Origin: Acidobacteriota bacterium | GTDB taxonomy: Bacteria; Acidobacteriota; Terriglobia; Terriglobales; Acidobacteriaceae | Assembly (NCBI GenBank): GCA_021780095.1 | Contig: JAJXZK010000277.1 | Coordinates: forward strand, 1 to 9,514 | Reading direction: 5' to 3' | DNA: 9,514 nucleotides | Shown: piece by piece, positions 1 to 6,321 of the stretch | Layout: every line of letters begins with the position of its first letter | Numbering within the stretch: position 1 is the stretch's first letter | Program-made: the position numbers and the translations under genes | Notes under the pieces: model-generated | Database searches by the model: none | Seen by the model: the letters and a program-made list of their open reading frames with translations, nothing else | Told to the model about the DNA's origin: nothing

Positions 1-591
1 GGTGATGCTGTAGTCGGCATTCTTATCCGCGGTCTGCACTTCCCAGACGACTTTGCCGGTCTCGGCGTCGAGCGCGACCAGGCGCGCGTCCAGCGTTCCG
101 ATATAGACCTTGCCGTCGTAGACCGCAACGCCGCGATTGCCCGGGCCGCAGCAGAAGCTGGGGCCGGTGCGTACGCGATCGGGATTTCCCGCGGAGCCGG
201 GCGGAAAATTGTGGTGTCCGATGTGCGGGTCCCAGGTCCATTTGAGGTGGCCGGTGCGGGCGTCCACGGCGTAGAGGACGCCCCAGGTCACGGTGAAGTA
301 CATCGTCCCGTTCGAGACGATGGGAACCGCTTCCACGGTGCCCGGATCGGAATTGGTCTGGAAAAACCAGGCCAGGCCCAGGCGGCTGGCATTGCCCGCG
401 TTGATCTGGTTGAGCGGGCTATAGTGCGTCTCGCTGTAGTCATGCCCGTACGTCAGCCAGTCACCGCTGCTGGCGGCGTTTTTGAGGGCGGCATCGTTAA
501 CGGGCTGAGATTCCTGCGCTTTTGCAGCAAAGGCTGTGAGCGCAAACAACAGACCGACGGCAAACCATTTTCTTGTAATGACGATTGGCAC
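1..591 (-). CDS. PQQ-dependent (quinoprotein) alcohol/methanol-type dehydrogenase, N-terminal part
   Basis: The 197 codons seen encode the start of a periplasmic quinoprotein dehydrogenase, a PQQ-bearing beta-propeller that oxidises alcohols or similar substrates and passes electrons to a c-type cytochrome or quinone. Residues 1-25 form a signal peptide ending AAKA before Gln26. Residues 45-75 carry the N-terminal family pattern (W, YGHDYSETHYSPLNQI, then LAW). GTVEAVP (84-90) holds the Glu expected to contact PQQ. Adjacent Cys147-Cys148, followed by NRG (152-154), match the vicinal disulfide that stacks on PQQ. Two propeller strands are visible (104-122 and 160-186, each with AxTGxxxW). The start is GTG at 591: AGGGAG lies 8 bases upstream and there is no suitable ATG. 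The gene continues past the left edge, so the metal site and any fused cytochrome domain are unseen. The substrate cannot be told. Confidence 0.9.
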   Translation of the reverse strand, partial: MPIVITRKWFAVGLLFALTAFAAKAQESQPVNDAALKNAASSGDWLTYGHDYSETHYSPLNQINAGNASRLGLAWFFQTNSDPGTVEAVPIVSNGTMYFTVTWGVLYAVDARTGHLKWTWDPHIGHHNFPPGSAGNPDRVRTGPSFCCGPGNRGVAVYDGKVYIGTLDARLVALDAETGKVVWEVQTADKNADYSIT

Positions 592-868
592 GGACAAGAC
601 TCCCTCTCGACAATGACAGTTCCAAAGCTTTTCCGCCGAACACTCCAAATCTTCCCCGGCAACATACGACCAACCGCCTCTCAATGCAATGGCAGATGTG
701 GAACCCGCGCCTCGCGCGTTTCCGCCCCTTGGTTTCTGTTTGCAGACGCATACGGCGAGAGTGCGGAGCCGCCTGCTTCGCGTGAAACCTCGCGGAGAGA
801 GTTCAGCAAGCCGCCGCCCAGCTCGATGGAGAGCGGAGAGCCTTCGGTGCAGGCGCGGCATGGGATGC
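592..868. other. Spacer upstream of the PQQ dehydrogenase, no gene seen
   Basis: These 277 bases separate two minus-strand genes. I see no coding frame with family character on either strand. They hold the ribosome site AGGGAG at 600-605 and a weak promoter candidate at 661-689. A small 5-bp hairpin (857-869) touches the stop of the gene to the right but has no following T tract, so I do not call a terminator. Confidence 0.5.
661..689 (-). promoter_or_regulatory. Weak candidate sigma70 promoter for the PQQ dehydrogenase
   Basis: On the minus strand TTGCAT (684-689) and TATGTT (661-666) are separated by exactly 17 bases and lie about 70 bases before the GTG start. Matches to consensus are 3/6 and 4/6. 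The correct spacing and position are the main support, and a chance match is quite possible. Confidence 0.25.
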
Positions 869-3800
869 CTATTGGGGCTTCCCGTTACCTCCTTGGTTCA
901 AGATGGAAGGGTTTTGGGGGTTCAAATCCAGGATCTTCGTCCTTGTGCCCAGCCTAGCATAGGGACGTTGCGGTTGTGCGGGATAGAGCGCGATGAGGGG
1001 GTACATCGCAAAGGTGCACATCTTCCGTTCAGGCTCGCAATCGAGAACCCCCCGCCGGAGGACTCGCACGGGTCCCTCATCCGGGAAAGGGGCATTGAAA
1101 TTTGCAGCTGAGACTGCCTTCCCGGCATTGCGCAGTTCCTCCGACCCGTTCACGAATTTGGCCGCGGGATTCGAGCCGGGACCCAGCAGCAGGTAAAATT
1201 CCGCGGATACGTGATCCGACGGCTTTGGAAAAAGCCGAACGTCTACAATGCGCATATTTTGGAGGCTCTCAGCCGAGACTTTATGAATCCGTTCGTGGTC
1301 CATCGCCTCAACACGACTTGTCGAGTGGTCCGGCGGACGACCAGCCGCCATCGCGGATTCGTAGGCCTCAATTGCCTCGCGCCTTTTGCCTTCTTTTTCG
1401 TATAACTCCCCAAGATGATCGGCGATCACAGGATCTTGCGACAAATGCCATCCCGCATTCAGGTATTTGCCGGCATTTTTCAGATCGCCCGTGTGGAAAT
1501 ACGCCCAACCCAGCGTGTCCCAATAGGCGGCCAGATGTGATGCCGTTCCAAGATCCTCCGTCTGTATATTGTTAATCTCGATCTTGGAGGTCTTATCCTC
1601 CTCGTCTTTCACTGCCTGCTGCGCGTATTGCAGAGTCTTGCTCGGGTCCAGATCTTCTTCCGCCATGGCGTACGCAACAGTGTTCAGAATATCGGCGGAT
1701 GAATCCGCCTGCAGGGCTTCTTCCATGGCCGCTATGGCCTTATCCTTTGCCCCCGTCCGTGCGTATGCGATGCCCAGCTGTGCCAGCAACTCCGCATCCC
1801 GCGGATTGCGTTGCACAGCGCGTTCCAACTCTGGGACGGCCTCTGAATACCACTTCAAGCTCAGCAAAATTGCGCCGACCCGCAGCGGTGCTATCGTATT
1901 CGCTGGTGAGGTTTTCTCCAGCTCTTTCCAGATAGCCAATGCACCCTCAGGCTGGTGCTGCATTAGCAGCAGCGCGCTGAGAGACTCGTACGGGGACGTC
2001 TGCTGAGGATCAATTGAAATCGCCCTTTGGAATTCGCTGATGGCCTCATCGCGCGACCCTGTTGCTGCGTGCAATATGCCAAGGGCCATCCACCCCCAAA
2101 AGAGCTTCGGATCCTTATCCACGGCACGCTGGAAATAATCGATGGCCCCCGGCATGTCATGCAACTGCAAGGCTTGCCGGCCCTGCTCATACAGCTTCTG
2201 GGCTTCCAGGTTTTCACTGGTTTCCGGGTTCTCGGGGGCAGCGCCAAGGTAAATGTTAATCTTTTCGTCGTTCTCGATCGCCTTTTCAAATTTCCCGTAT
2301 GCTTCGATATCTCCTGGCGCGATTTGGCGCTCCTTCGTCACCAGCCTTTTCTCTACATGCAGCACATTTCCGGTCACAGAATACGTCGCATCGTACTGGG
2401 CAAAGGGGAAGCTCAGATGGATGGCGTCCGGAAGCTTTGGAACCAGCCCCGCAGGCAATTTGATGGTCGACTGGTAGTCTGTCTCTTCCGGCGACCCCAA
2501 TTTGATTGGGGTAGTATCTTTTCCGGTGTCACCATGAACGTCCGGCAAGAAAATCGGCGGAAAGGGAGGAGAAATCCATCTCTCGGACCAGTCTGAATAA
2601 TCTTTGCGTTTGTAGTTGTATTCAATGTGGAATGGTGATTCTGTCTGGCCGGGCGGAGTCGCCGACACATCGCTCACCGTTCCGCCAAATCCAAGGTTCT
2701 GCGAAATTTTCTGCATGACTTCGGGCCACTGCGCCTGGCTGGCTTGGCGCAGGATAAGGCGGTAAAGCAATTCCGAGTCGCCCCGGAAAGTCATCTGCAT
2801 CTTGCTCTCGAGCGTTCCGGAGCCGTCGAGAGTCGCGTCAGCCTGAAAATGAAAGAAGGACGAGAATGGGGGATCTGCAGGTGTCTCGACCAATTGAGAA
2901 GGACCATGATTGGGAATCACGAGCGCCTTTTTATCCCGCAGAGCAGCCACCAGAAATCCCAATGGGCCTACTTCGGGCGTTGTGTCTAGAAATAAGTAAC
3001 CTTTGCCCTCCGGAATCGCCGTTATTAAATGGTTGAATTGCGCCGGGGAGGGTACATCCACGTCAATTTCCTCTTCCGAGCTGACCAGCGCTGGATACGC
3101 CTCCACTCCTTCGGCCGCCAGCAGCGCGGCGAGCAGAGTGTGCTTGTCCTTGCAGTCGCCATAATCGTTGCTCAGGACGTCCGATGCCGCATGGGGTTGA
3201 TAGCGCCCGATTCCCAGGTCAATGCCGATATAGCGAAACTTGGTCGCGACATATGTATAGAGGTCCTGAATTTTTTCGGCCTGGGTCTTTGCCCCGCGCG
3301 TCAATTCATCAGCCTTCGCCCGGATCTCCGGCGTCGGCGCAGCGCGAGGCACAATCAAGTTCCTGAACCAGTCGCCGAGTTCATCCCAGCTCTGAAAAGT
3401 CGTTACTTGCACATCCGTCGGCTGGGAATGGTTGTCGGTTCCCTGGGTGTCCGATGATTTGCTCCTTAGATTGTTCGTTTTCCATGTGTATAGGTTATAG
3501 GCGCCATCTTCAGTATTCGCAGGCTGAATGGTTGCACTCTTGACCATTACCTTGCGGTCGCGGGGCAAGCGAATTTCCAGCTCTTCTTGCAGCACCACCC
3601 CGCTGCGCACAAAGCTGTAACTCGACCAGAACTGCCCCGGGTCTAGCGGCTTGCTCACCTGCAGGAGCGTTTCAAATTCCAGCCTGTCACCGACCTCCAG
3701 GCCCTTCACGGCGACTTGTAGCTCTCTCAGGTCGCTATACAAGGGTGCCTGCCGTGTGATGTCGGCAGGCATGTCCACCACGTTTTCCGCCGGTGTCTCT

Positions 3801-4111
3801 ACCACTTGCTGGTTCCCCTTGACTACCTTCACGTATGCGATTTGCATTCTTGAGGTTGCGGAGGCGTATGGAAATTTCAGCAAGCCAAATTGCTGGACGG
3901 CGGCCTGCGACTGAACGCGAATTTGGCATTCCGATATTTCCGTCGACGTGCCGTCGTTCTTGAAAGTTGTCTTCCTCACGAGTTTTTCGACAACGAATGG
4001 CTCGCTCGAGAAGTCGCCGGTCTTGGCGTTCTGCGCGCACAGGCGGGCTGGCAGAAACACGCTTTCCACCACGAGCATCATAAACACCACAGTCGCGACC
4101 CGTGGCTTCAT
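869..4111 (-). CDS. Secreted DUF3857-like / transglutaminase-like / TPR protein
   Basis: A 1080-residue exported multidomain protein, function unknown. The ATG at 4111 is preferred over an upstream in-frame GTG at 4144 because GGGAGGTG sits 9 bases before it and the product then begins with a clean signal peptide (residues 1-27, ending LCA before Gln). Residues about 40-240 are beta-rich and DUF3857-like. Residues about 260-385 are a transglutaminase-like (papain-fold) domain with the full triad: Cys320 in YGDCKDKHTL, His361 in FNHLITA and Asp376 in LFLDTTPE. A second beta region covers about 415-610. Some eight TPRs follow (about 634-924), with DP-ending helices such as YFQRAVDKDP. A C-terminal cap (about 940-1050) contains Cys1025 and Cys1032 in a DCEPERKMC pattern, possibly a disulfide. 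The combination is common in Acidobacteria and Bacteroidetes, where the role is mostly unknown; cleavage or crosslinking of peptides or envelope is inference. It lies alone between two spacers. Confidence 0.9.
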   Translation of the reverse strand: MKPRVATVVFMMLVVESVFLPARLCAQNAKTGDFSSEPFVVEKLVRKTTFKNDGTSTEISECQIRVQSQAAVQQFGLLKFPYASATSRMQIAYVKVVKGNQQVVETPAENVVDMPADITRQAPLYSDLRELQVAVKGLEVGDRLEFETLLQVSKPLDPGQFWSSYSFVRSGVVLQEELEIRLPRDRKVMVKSATIQPANTEDGAYNLYTWKTNNLRSKSSDTQGTDNHSQPTDVQVTTFQSWDELGDWFRNLIVPRAAPTPEIRAKADELTRGAKTQAEKIQDLYTYVATKFRYIGIDLGIGRYQPHAASDVLSNDYGDCKDKHTLLAALLAAEGVEAYPALVSSEEEIDVDVPSPAQFNHLITAIPEGKGYLFLDTTPEVGPLGFLVAALRDKKALVIPNHGPSQLVETPADPPFSSFFHFQADATLDGSGTLESKMQMTFRGDSELLYRLILRQASQAQWPEVMQKISQNLGFGGTVSDVSATPPGQTESPFHIEYNYKRKDYSDWSERWISPPFPPIFLPDVHGDTGKDTTPIKLGSPEETDYQSTIKLPAGLVPKLPDAIHLSFPFAQYDATYSVTGNVLHVEKRLVTKERQIAPGDIEAYGKFEKAIENDEKINIYLGAAPENPETSENLEAQKLYEQGRQALQLHDMPGAIDYFQRAVDKDPKLFWGWMALGILHAATGSRDEAISEFQRAISIDPQQTSPYESLSALLLMQHQPEGALAIWKELEKTSPANTIAPLRVGAILLSLKWYSEAVPELERAVQRNPRDAELLAQLGIAYARTGAKDKAIAAMEEALQADSSADILNTVAYAMAEEDLDPSKTLQYAQQAVKDEEDKTSKIEINNIQTEDLGTASHLAAYWDTLGWAYFHTGDLKNAGKYLNAGWHLSQDPVIADHLGELYEKEGKRREAIEAYESAMAAGRPPDHSTSRVEAMDHERIHKVSAESLQNMRIVDVRLFPKPSDHVSAEFYLLLGPGSNPAAKFVNGSEELRNAGKAVSAANFNAPFPDEGPVRVLRRGVLDCEPERKMCTFAMYPLIALYPAQPQRPYARLGTRTKILDLNPQNPSILNQGGNGKPQ

Positions 4112-4120
4112 GAGTTTGGA

Positions 4121-4128
4121 CACCTCCC
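4121..4128 (-). promoter_or_regulatory. Ribosome binding site fixing the start at 4111
   Basis: The minus strand reads GGGAGGTG, then 9 bases, then ATG. It decides for the ATG at 4111 over the longer GTG start at 4144, which would place this site inside the coding region. Confidence 0.7.
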
Positions 4129-4273
4129 GATGCACCCTGGACACGCCGCGTGCCGGTCAGTCTATCCTGAAATTGGCCCTCGGGCCTAGCGGGGGTTGGT
4201 TCGGCGTCGTTCGGACAGGTCCGCTTACGTGGCTTGGTCTGCGCGTCGGCCCTGGACGTGCGCTTGGTGATGC

Positions 4274-4293
4274 TGGAACTAGACCTGGTTCCA
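4274..4293. repeat. 6-bp inverted repeat, operator- or hairpin-like
   Basis: TGGAAC (4274-4279) and GTTCCA (4288-4293) are perfect inverted copies around an 8-base centre. It lies about 165 bases upstream of the transglutaminase gene start. It could be an operator half-site pair or a leader hairpin; chance is also possible for a 6-bp arm. Confidence 0.3.
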
Positions 4294-4352
4294 CGGGCGG
4301 CCCGCTTTAATCAGCTGAGATTTTTGCAGGACATGTTTTGAGGGATAGTCAT

Positions 4353-4386
4353 CTCCGATCCTGGTCCTGAGAATTGTGCATCGGAG
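4353..4386. repeat. 7-bp inverted repeat
   Basis: CTCCGAT (4353-4359) and ATCGGAG (4380-4386) are perfect inverted copies separated by 20 bases. It sits between the terminator of the small gene and the transglutaminase gene. The function is unknown. Confidence 0.3.
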
Positions 4387-4420
4387 GCCGAATGTGTGCG
4401 CTTCTCACTGGGACGCGGCG

Positions 4421-4448
4421 AAAGGCGGCGCAAATTCCGAGCGCCGCC
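4421..4448 (-). terminator. Probable intrinsic terminator of the MscS operon
   Basis: On the minus strand, 28 bases after the stop of the small gene at 4477, GGCGGCGC and GCGCCGCC form a perfect 8-bp all-GC stem around a 9-base loop, followed directly by TTT. The stem is strong and well placed. The T tract is only three long, so termination could be partial or factor-assisted. Confidence 0.55.
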
Positions 4449-4476
4449 CGCGCCGCAATGCCGAACTCCAACCCGG

Positions 4477-4953
4477 CTACTTCTTCTTTCCGCGCTTTGG
4501 TTTGGCGGCGGCCTGCTTCTGCATCTGTGCCATCATTTGCCGCATTGCCTCCGCCATTTCGGGAGCGCGCTGATCGCGCCAAGCCTCGAGCCTTCGTGCG
4601 TGCTTCTCGAGGTTCGCGAACATGTGCGGATTCTTGTACCGCTCGCGCCATTCCCCAAGGATGTGCTGCACGCGCTGCCAGACGATCCCCTGCTCGCCGG
4701 TGTTTTCGAAGAAGAACTCCTCGTCAATCAGCCCGCGGTTCACGATGCTGGCCACCATCTCCCAGTAGCTCATCACCATGCGGGCAAACGCGTTTTGCCG
4801 GCTGCCCATCGGAGCCAGCTTGCCCATGTCGTCGAACGTGCGGGGATGAAAATTGGCGACAAACCACCCGCGGGCCTCGCGCAAGACCGGTTCCCGGCGG
4901 ATGTCATACAGTCTCAACAACAGATTCACCTGTTCGTGCGTCACTTCGCCCAT
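4477..4953 (-). CDS. Small cytosolic helical protein of unknown function (DUF4760-like?)
   Basis: A 158-residue protein that I cannot assign firmly. It has no signal peptide or membrane segment and is predicted mostly helical. The central stretch SYWEMVASIVNRGLIDEEFF (62-81) followed by WQRVQHILGEWRERY (92-106) resembles DUF4760-type proteins (a YWE...GLIDE pattern), but that is pattern memory only. The C-terminus is Met/Gln-rich (133-147), then a basic tail KPKRGKKK that might bind nucleic acid or acidic lipid. The start is clear: AAGGAGG lies 6 bases before the ATG. It begins 45 bases after the stop of the MscS-family gene on the same strand and is followed by a probable terminator, so it is very likely the second gene of that operon. 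A link to channel function is inference from position only. Confidence 0.75.
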   Translation of the reverse strand: MGEVTHEQVNLLLRLYDIRREPVLREARGWFVANFHPRTFDDMGKLAPMGSRQNAFARMVMSYWEMVASIVNRGLIDEEFFFENTGEQGIVWQRVQHILGEWRERYKNPHMFANLEKHARRLEAWRDQRAPEMAEAMRQMMAQMQKQAAAKPKRGKKK

Positions 4954-4998
4954 CTGTTTCCTCCTTGTAAGATTGCGCGGCCAGCCTGGCCGGAAAGT

Positions 4999-5850
4999 TT
5001 AGGCCGCCGGGGGCGGCGTCTCCCCCTGCAATTCGACCCGCTGCGTGCGGCGGAGCGGGATGCGCGCCTCCTCGAATCCCAGCCGGATGCGCCGGCGCAG
5101 CTCGCGGGCCACGTCGTCCTGGCGATTCGCGGCGGTGCGCACCTGCAGGCGCAGCTTCATGCCATCCAGGTCGAGCGACTCCACACCCAGCACGCGCGGG
5201 CCGTCCAGCAGCGCCGGCGACCACACTGGGTCCAGGCGGAAATCGCCGGCGATCTTTTCGAGCACGGCCAGGGCGCGCCCGGCCAGCTCGTCCGAAGGTA
5301 CCACTACGTCCACGAACGCCTGCGACCAGTCGCGGCTCAGGTTGGCTACCTGGCCGACCAGCGAGTTGGGGATCGTCACCAAGGCGCCCGTCAGATTGCG
5401 CAGCACGGTGCGGCGCAGCGTGACGTGCTCGACGCGCCCGGTCTCGCCATTGGCCTGAATCCAGTCGCCGACCCCATACTGGTCCTCGAGCACGATGAAG
5501 AAGCCGTTGATGACGTCCTTGATGACGTTCTGTGCGCCGAAGCCCACGGCGACGCTCGCAAACCCGCCGGCCACCTCGACTGGGGTGATGTCGAAACCCA
5601 GCTCGCGCAGGGCCATCAACACGGCCACCGCGAAAATGGATATTGCGGCGACGCTATAGGCCAGGCCGGCCAGCGTCCGCGTCTGCTGCTCGCGCATCTG
5701 CGCGGCGCGCGAAGGCGTCTGCGCGGCGCGAATCAGCCGCCGCGTCAGCGCCTTCAGGATGCGCATGAACACAAAGGCCAACAGCAGAATCGCCGCGACG
5801 CGTACGCCTCGCGCCATGTTGAGCGTCAGCCAGTGGATGGATTCGGCCAT
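4999..5850 (-). CDS. MscS-family small-conductance mechanosensitive ion channel
   Basis: A 283-residue inner-membrane channel of the MscS family, which opens under membrane tension to release solutes during hypo-osmotic shock and works as a homoheptamer. The length is close to E. coli MscS (286). Three membrane segments are visible at about 14-34, 62-82 and 91-122. The third is the pore helix with the family signature GFASVAVGFGAQNVIKDV (96-113). The beta domain follows, with YGVGDWIQ (125-132) and IPNSLV (160-165), and then the alpha/beta cytoplasmic cage. The ATG at 5850 gives the right N-terminus; longer in-frame starts would run through the promoter and across the tRNA on the opposite strand. 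No ribosome site precedes this ATG, and the predicted transcript leader is only about 10 nt. It is the first gene of a probable two-gene operon. Confidence 0.92.
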   Translation of the reverse strand: MAESIHWLTLNMARGVRVAAILLLAFVFMRILKALTRRLIRAAQTPSRAAQMREQQTRTLAGLAYSVAAISIFAVAVLMALRELGFDITPVEVAGGFASVAVGFGAQNVIKDVINGFFIVLEDQYGVGDWIQANGETGRVEHVTLRRTVLRNLTGALVTIPNSLVGQVANLSRDWSQAFVDVVVPSDELAGRALAVLEKIAGDFRLDPVWSPALLDGPRVLGVESLDLDGMKLRLQVRTAANRQDDVARELRRRIRLGFEEARIPLRRTQRVELQGETPPPAA

Positions 5851-5866
5851 GGAATACAGGGGCGGG

Positions 5867-5875
5867 ATTATACCA
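5867..5875 (-). promoter_or_regulatory. Extended -10 promoter of the MscS-family gene
   Basis: The minus strand reads TGGTATAAT, a perfect TATAAT with the TGn extension, ending 16 bases before the ATG at 5850. No good -35 is found 16-18 bases upstream (only GC-rich hexamers), which suits an extended -10 promoter. The predicted transcript starts near 5860. Confidence 0.6.
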
Positions 5876-5994
5876 TTCCGGAGAGCCTGAGCCGCCTTTG
5901 GGAACGCTGCTGCCGGAGAGGCAAGACCTGTCCTGGCATGGGCGCCAGCAACCCGCCCGGCTCCGCGCATCGCGGGAATTGTCCGGCGAAAACT

Positions 5995-6023
5995 TTGCCA
6001 GCCCGCGCGCGGCACGGTAAAAT
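5995..6023 (+). promoter_or_regulatory. Sigma70-like promoter for the tRNA-Arg gene
   Basis: TTGCCA (5995-6000) and TAAAAT (6018-6023) are separated by exactly 17 bases, and each matches consensus at 5 of 6 positions. It points toward the tRNA, with a predicted start near 6030 and a leader of about 110 nt. It is divergent from the MscS-family promoter. Confidence 0.65.
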
Positions 6024-6092
6024 CAGAGCCTGAGGACTGCGGCGATGCCGTCCGGCAATTTGCAGGCATGGCCGCATATCGCGAAGAATTTC

Positions 6093-6131
6093 CTCCCGGA
6101 CGCCTGAGCGCACATTGCCAGCATCCGGGAG
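6093..6131 (+). repeat. 8-bp inverted repeat in the tRNA leader
   Basis: CTCCCGGA (6093-6100) and TCCGGGAG (6124-6131) are perfect inverted copies around a 23-base loop, ending 9 bases before the first base of the tRNA. In the precursor RNA this could form a hairpin just ahead of the RNase P cut. There is no T tract, so it is not a plain terminator. Confidence 0.45.
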
Positions 6132-6140
6132 TACCACCGC

Positions 6141-6217
6141 GCGCCCGTAGCTCAGATGGATAGAGCACGTGCCTCCGGAGCACGGGGTCGGGGGTTCAAA
6201 TCCCTCCGGGCGCGCCA
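6141..6217 (+). tRNA. tRNA-Arg, anticodon CCG (reads CGG)
   Basis: The 77-base sequence folds as a full cloverleaf. The acceptor stem GCGCCCG/CGGGCGC is perfect. The D stem is GCTC/GAGC, the anticodon stem CGTGC/GCACG encloses the loop CTCCGGA with anticodon CCG, and the T stem GGGGG/CCCTC encloses TTCAAAT. The discriminator is G, and CCA is encoded at 6215-6217. An RHS remnant on the same strand begins about 100 bases later, with no clear terminator between. tRNA 3' ends are standard integration targets, so this gene may mark the edge of accessory DNA. Confidence 0.97.
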
Positions 6218-6283
6218 CTCTAATTTCTGCCCCGCATTGGGTTTACGCGACTCTTTCCGCTTCCCTCGATGCTGCGTTTTGTG

Positions 6284-6301
6284 GCCCAAGTAGCCCAACT
6301 A
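6284..6301 (+). repeat. Two 9-bp near-identical tandem units after the tRNA
   Basis: GCCCAAGTA (6284-6292) is followed at once by GCCCAACTA (6293-6301), 8 of 9 bases identical. It lies in the 104-base stretch between the tRNA end and the first RHS-like residues. It may be a scar or a binding-site pair, or chance. Confidence 0.3.
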
Positions 6302-6321
6302 AGGAAAAGCCTAGCCCGGCT

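Larger units (their letters stand above)
4112..4476. other. Gene-free, inverted-repeat-rich spacer
   Basis: This 365-base stretch lies between two minus-strand genes and has no supportable coding frame. It holds a probable terminator (4421-4448), perfect inverted repeats at 4353-4386 (7 bp) and 4274-4293 (6 bp), compact palindromes at 4212-4223 and 4175-4186, and the ribosome site of the transglutaminase gene at 4121-4128. I could not find a convincing -35/-10 pair for that gene. If its promoter is near 4300-4400, the transcript would have a long structured leader. Confidence 0.5.

Noticed and set aside
857..869. GGCAT/ATGCC hairpin as terminator of the transglutaminase gene
   Set aside because: The stem is 5 bp with a 3-base loop and no T tract on the minus strand.
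916..929. T-arm-like bases suggesting a second tRNA or tRNA relic
   Set aside because: No acceptor, D or anticodon stem can be built around it. The bases encode the C-terminus of the transglutaminase protein on the minus strand.
211..957. A 248-codon plus-strand frame
   Set aside because: It is antisense to the PQQ dehydrogenase start and to the end of the transglutaminase gene. The product has no recognisable feature.
4294..4308. CGGGCGGCCCGCTTT as a plus-strand terminator
   Set aside because: The stem is 4-5 bp, the T run is three long, and no plus-strand gene lies upstream for it to terminate.
4396..6033. A 545-codon plus-strand open frame
   Set aside because: It runs antisense through the small helical protein and the MscS-family gene, both with clear family or ribosome-site support, and then into the promoter region. 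Its His/Gln/Arg-rich product looks like a GC-rich shadow.
5851..6183. Longer N-terminus for the MscS-family protein (394 residues)
   Set aside because: It would cross the extended -10 promoter and overlap the tRNA on the other strand. The extra residues have no family character, while the ATG at 5850 gives the normal MscS length.
5868..6218. A minus-strand frame reading across the tRNA
   Set aside because: It begins with the familiar spurious translation antisense to a tRNA (RPEGFEPPTPCSGG-type). The tRNA cloverleaf explains the bases.
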